Part shown: positions 60,894 to 64,000 of the stretch, in pieces | How the letters are laid out: each line of letters begins with the position of its first letter | How positions within the stretch are numbered: position 1 is the first letter of the stretch | Assembly (NCBI RefSeq): GCF_004794105.1 | Contig: NZ_SRYR01000004.1 | Location: 186,001 to 250,000, forward strand | Direction of reading: 5' to 3' | Length of the DNA stretch: 64,000 nt | Source: Clostridium sartagoforme | Lineage (GTDB): Bacteria > Bacillota > Clostridia > Clostridiales > Clostridiaceae | Program-made: the position numbers and the translations under genes | The notes under the pieces: generated by a model | Told to the model about the DNA's origin: nothing | What the model saw: the letters and a program-made list of their open reading frames with translations, nothing else | Databases searched by the model: none

Positions 60894-62456
60894 ATGAAGG
60901 AGAAATTTATTAAATCAGCTAGTGTTTTTTCAAAAGCAATTATTCAGCCAGTAATGTTTATGGCGGTGACGGGAATTATTTTATCAGTTTGTGCAATTTT
61001 AAAACTGGAATTTATGCCAAACTTCACAAAAAATATTGGAGATTTTATCTTTAATATTTTATCTGGTGGAATGATTGGTCAGCTAAGTGCTATATTTTGT
61101 GTAGGGATTGCTGCAGCATTAGCAAAACCAAAATATAAAACGGATGCGGCAATTTTAGGAATTATTACATTTTTAATCTTTTTATACGCAAATAATTCTT
61201 GGTTAACAATTACGGATCGCTTGGCTGTTGCGGGTGAACAAGGACTTTATGGTACTGGACAAGGAATGGTCTTTGGTATTCAAGTAACTGATATGGGAGT
61301 TTTTCTAGGAATATCTTTAGGTGTGTTCGTAGGATGGATGGTTAATAAGTTCGGAGATATCAAGCTACATAAGTATTTGTCACCATATGCTGGTACAAAG
61401 TCTGTTTACATCTTGATCGTATTTGCAACAATTCTGTTTGCAATAGGGATTACTTATGTTTGGCCAATGGTTAATTCAGCAGTTGAAGCAGTGGTTAAAA
61501 CAACTACAACTGCAGGATCAGTAGGTTTTTTCTTCTATGGGTTCTTAAATCGTCTCCTTTTACCGGTAGGACTACACCACTTTTTATGGATGCCAATTTT
61601 TTATACTCCGCTTGGTGGTATCGCAGAAATTGCTGGTCAAACATATAATGGTGCATTTAATATCTGGTTAGCCGAACTAGGAAATGCAAGTCAAATTACA
61701 ACAATGCATCCATCGATAGGTTATCTATCAAACTTCGGTTCAATTTCTTTACCAATTGGTATTGCCTTTGCAATTTGGAAAACAGCACGTCCGGAAAATA
61801 GGAAGAAGGTTGCTACAATCTTAATTCCAACTGTAACTACAGCTTTCTTGGCTGGTGTTACTGAGCCACTAGAATTTTTATTCTTGTTCCTATCACCAGT
61901 TTTATGGGTGGCGCATGCTGTAGTATATGGATTGAGTTTATTCATTACAAACCTAGTAGGTATTGCTATCCAGTTTGATACAGGAATAAATATGATTATC
62001 AATAGTTTTGCACTTCCAACACGTTTAGGGCATCAATATTTAATTCCAGTAATCTTTATAGCAACTGCTGTTTTAGAGTATTTTGTGTTCAAAAAATTAA
62101 TCGTGAAATTAAATATTCCAACATTAGGACGTGAAGGAGCCGAGGTTGTAAGTGAGCCAGTCATTGATTCCATTGGAGGTAATTCTGATTCTGGATTTGA
62201 ACCACAAATTCAAAATATCGTTGCTGGTTTAGGTGGTGCAGACAATATTGAAAATATCATTAATTGCTACACAAGATTACGTGTTGATGTAAAAGATGAA
62301 AAGAAAGTAAACATTCAATTCTTAAAAGAAAATGTTAAATCTTCTGGAATAGTTGACAAGGGTAAACATATCCAAATCGTCATTGGTATGGGTGTTGAAC
62401 AAGAACGTGAAAAAGTTGAAGCTTATATAGATTATCAAAAAAAAGTACATGCATAA
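60894..62456 (+). CDS. PTS glucose-superfamily EIIBC permease (MalX/GlvC-type)
   Basis: A 520-residue protein: EIIC domain of the glucose/maltose superfamily (about 1-415, with FYGFLNRLLLPVGLHHFLWMPIFYT and TEPLEFLFLFLSPVLW) fused to a EIIB domain (about 440-520) with phospho-acceptor Cys458 in INCYTRLRVDV. No IIA domain is present; a general glucose-type IIA elsewhere must supply phosphate. GGGGAGAG precedes ATG 60894. It lies in one operon with chbG and GH4. The permease type differs from the lactose-family ChbABC that normally accompanies ChbG. CGT codons are frequent, unlike in the core genes. Confidence 0.9.
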   Translation: MKEKFIKSASVFSKAIIQPVMFMAVTGIILSVCAILKLEFMPNFTKNIGDFIFNILSGGMIGQLSAIFCVGIAAALAKPKYKTDAAILGIITFLIFLYANNSWLTITDRLAVAGEQGLYGTGQGMVFGIQVTDMGVFLGISLGVFVGWMVNKFGDIKLHKYLSPYAGTKSVYILIVFATILFAIGITYVWPMVNSAVEAVVKTTTTAGSVGFFFYGFLNRLLLPVGLHHFLWMPIFYTPLGGIAEIAGQTYNGAFNIWLAELGNASQITTMHPSIGYLSNFGSISLPIGIAFAIWKTARPENRKKVATILIPTVTTAFLAGVTEPLEFLFLFLSPVLWVAHAVVYGLSLFITNLVGIAIQFDTGINMIINSFALPTRLGHQYLIPVIFIATAVLEYFVFKKLIVKLNIPTLGREGAEVVSEPVIDSIGGNSDSGFEPQIQNIVAGLGGADNIENIINCYTRLRVDVKDEKKVNIQFLKENVKSSGIVDKGKHIQIVIGMGVEQEREKVEAYIDYQKKVHA

Positions 62457-62510
62457 AGTAATATGCATAAATTAAGAAATAGTTTTTGAAAAATTGGAGG
62501 AAGATAGAAG

Positions 62511-63836
62511 ATGGGTAATAAATTTGTAATGGTTGGTGGAGGTTCTACTCAATCACCGGGTATTTTAGAAGTTTTAAGAAAGCGTGCAGGAGAATTAAAC
62601 TTAAGTGATTTAGTTCTATATGATATTGATGAGGAAAGAGTTTCTTTGCTTGGACAATATACGAAAATGTATTATAAAGAATTAGGCTCTAAAGTAAACG
62701 TTACTTACACAACAAATATTGATGAAGCTTTAAAAGGTGCTGATTTCTTATTTATGCAAATTCGTCCAGGCTTGAATAAACAAAGAGCTATTGATGAAAA
62801 AATATGTTTAAACAATGGAGTTGTTGGTCAAGAAACTTGTGGTTTAGGTGGATTCTCCTTTGCCATGAGGGTAATCCCAGCTGTTTTAGAAATCGTTAAA
62901 AAGGTAAAAGAAATTTGTCCTAAGGCTTGGATTTTAAACTATACAAATCCAGAGGCTATTTTATCAGAAGCAATTTATCGTGAGTTTCCAGATGCGAATG
63001 TTTTATGTATTTGTGATATGCCGATTTCAATTGAAGGAGCCATTGCAAAGTACTTTAATAAGGAGCACCGCGATTTAACATTTAAATACTTTGGACTGAA
63101 TCACTTTGGTTGGTGGACAAATGTCTATGATGAAAATGGCTTTGATTTGTTACCACAATTACGTGAAGATGTTCTTTCTGGTAAAATTGATACACTTTTA
63201 ATGTCAAATGATGAAACTGTTGGAGATCAATATTGGGTGGAGACCTATAAACAAATGATTAGTCTATTTAAAAGATTCCCAGAGTATTTCCCTAATTGTT
63301 ACTTGCAGTATTATTTGACTCCAGATGAAATGGTAGCCCATGATGATGTTTCCTTTACTCGTGGAGATTATGTAATGCAAGGTAGGGAAAAACGTATTTA
63401 TGATGAATGTCGTCGAGTGATTTCAGAAGGATCAGCTAAAGATTCTTCACTACATGCAGGAGTTCATGGTAATTATATTGTAGATATTGCTTATGCGATT
63501 ATTCATAATACTAGGGAAAGATTTATAGTCAATAAAAAGAATCATGGTGCAATCTCTAATTTTGATCCAGAAGCAGTTGTTGAGACACCAGCTTATATTG
63601 GTTCAATGGGAGCTGAAACCATCAATGTTGGTGAAATACCAACTTTCCAAAAAGGATTGATGGAAATGCAAAAAGCATATGAAAAAATGACAGTTGACGC
63701 AGCATTATCTGGATCTTATCAAAAAGCCTTAGAAGCTGTGATGCTTAACAAAACAATCCCTAATTACTCTGTGGGTAAAAAAGTGTTAGATGAATTATAC
63801 GAAGCTAATAAAGGTTTATGGCCTGAATTAAAGTAA
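62511..63836 (+). CDS. GH4 6-phospho-glycosidase (NAD+- and metal-dependent)
   Basis: A 441-residue glycoside hydrolase family 4 protein. NAD+-binding GGGSTQSPG at the N-terminus; ETCGLGG; NYTNPEA; metal ligands Cys and His in LCICDMP and FGLNHFGWW; EGSAKDSSLHAGVHG further on. GH4 enzymes cleave 6-phospho-alpha- or beta-glucosides by an oxidation-elimination route needing NAD+ and Mn2+. Both MalH/GlvA (alpha) and CelF/ChbF (beta) types are possible: the ChbG neighbour favours the ChbF role, and the glucose-superfamily permease favours the alpha-glucoside one. GGAGGAAG precedes ATG 62511. Confidence 0.9.
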   Translation: MGNKFVMVGGGSTQSPGILEVLRKRAGELNLSDLVLYDIDEERVSLLGQYTKMYYKELGSKVNVTYTTNIDEALKGADFLFMQIRPGLNKQRAIDEKICLNNGVVGQETCGLGGFSFAMRVIPAVLEIVKKVKEICPKAWILNYTNPEAILSEAIYREFPDANVLCICDMPISIEGAIAKYFNKEHRDLTFKYFGLNHFGWWTNVYDENGFDLLPQLREDVLSGKIDTLLMSNDETVGDQYWVETYKQMISLFKRFPEYFPNCYLQYYLTPDEMVAHDDVSFTRGDYVMQGREKRIYDECRRVISEGSAKDSSLHAGVHGNYIVDIAYAIIHNTRERFIVNKKNHGAISNFDPEAVVETPAYIGSMGAETINVGEIPTFQKGLMEMQKAYEKMTVDAALSGSYQKALEAVMLNKTIPNYSVGKKVLDELYEANKGLWPELK

Positions 63837-63870
63837 ACTACTACTTGAATTTAATATAATAGTAAAAAAG

Positions 63871-63921
63871 GAGTTGTATTCAGACTGAATTTATTAATTC
63901 AATCTGATACAGCTCATTTTT
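63871..63921 (+). terminator. Terminator after the GH4 gene
   Basis: A long stem of about 20 pairs with few mismatches: GAGTTGTATTCAGACTGAAT (63871-63890) with ATTCAATCTGATACAGCTC (63897-63915), followed by TTTTT. Confidence 0.88.
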
Positions 63922-63933
63922 AATTATGCAAAA

Positions 63934-63962
63934 CTTTATACACTAATCTTTATGTGGATTTT
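63934..63962 (+). promoter_or_regulatory. Second copy of the putative KdpE box
   Basis: CTTTATAC (63934-63941) and ATCTTTATGTGGATTTT (63946-63962). The latter matches the kdp promoter block at 31985-32001 at 16 of 17 bases. The regulated gene would lie beyond the window end; no gene starts before 64000. Confidence 0.35.
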
Positions 63963-64000
63963 GCTATTAATTTTTATCTTTTACATATCCATATATGGTA

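Overview
The window looks like chromosome from a low-GC Clostridium (sensu stricto) in the broad C. perfringens / C. tertium / C. paraputrificum neighbourhood. This rests on very AT-rich DNA, arginine coded mostly by AGA/AGG, strong GGAGG-type ribosome binding sites, a CIRCE-controlled groESL, a monomeric [FeFe]-hydrogenase, a guanine riboswitch before guaB, Gram-positive type IV pili, and a sortase-anchored CBM32/cohesin/FIVAR protein of the C. perfringens exo-glycosidase type. The species call is inference. No tRNA, rRNA, CRISPR array, transposase or integrase gene was found.

Layout. (1) 1-10.8 kb is a locus for host-glycan amino sugars: the C-terminal part of a large LPSTG-anchored protein, a BadF/BadG-type sugar kinase, a GntR/UTRA regulator, an AgaS-like SIS isomerase/deaminase, and the two tagatose-1,6-bisphosphate aldolase subunits. 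A 1-kb non-coding stretch inside it holds a strong promoter with a perfect operator palindrome and many nested hairpins, a candidate structured RNA. (2) 10.8-17.2 kb holds housekeeping genes: birA, an [FeFe]-hydrogenase, groES-groEL and a small membrane-anchored protein, plus a MITE-like 168-bp element and a remnant of an O-antigen-ligase-type gene. (3) 17.6-31.6 kb is a type IV pilus cluster: prepilin peptidase, PilB, PilC, major pilin, PilM, PilN, PilO, three minor-pilin-like proteins, a secreted VWA protein (possible tip adhesin) and a secreted bactofilin-like protein. (4) 32.0-40.1 kb is kdpFABCDE, the inducible high-affinity K+ pump with its sensor kinase and regulator; the 29-residue kdpF is included. 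(5) 40.3-43.9 kb is guanine-riboswitch/guaB/guaA, for GMP synthesis.

(6) 43.9-63.9 kb is accessory DNA stacked behind guaA. The last 240 bp of guaA recur twice downstream, at 57320 and 58974, and both copies begin at the same guaA base. The first copy differs from guaA by six substitutions, all synonymous, and one deleted base. This is the footprint expected of site-specific integration into the guaA 3' end followed by accretion. Cargo 1 (about 44.0-57.3 kb) is a beta-glucoside system: GntR regulator, lactose/cellobiose-family PTS IIC, IIB and IIA, a GH1 6-phospho-beta-glucosidase, and a 2445-residue secreted GH3-GH30 enzyme that could make the disaccharide the PTS imports. It ends in a decayed DUF815 ATPase gene. 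Cargo 2 (57.6-59.0 kb) is an EcsC-family protein. Region 3 (59.1-63.9 kb) carries an RpiR regulator, a ChbG/YdjC deacetylase, a glucose-superfamily PTS IIBC and a GH4 6-phospho-glycosidase.

A family of imperfect inverted-repeat elements with internal hairpins sits just before the ribosome binding sites of pilD, pilM, kdpD and guaA. Functional names follow family-level recognition of the translated sequence; substrate assignments are inference.
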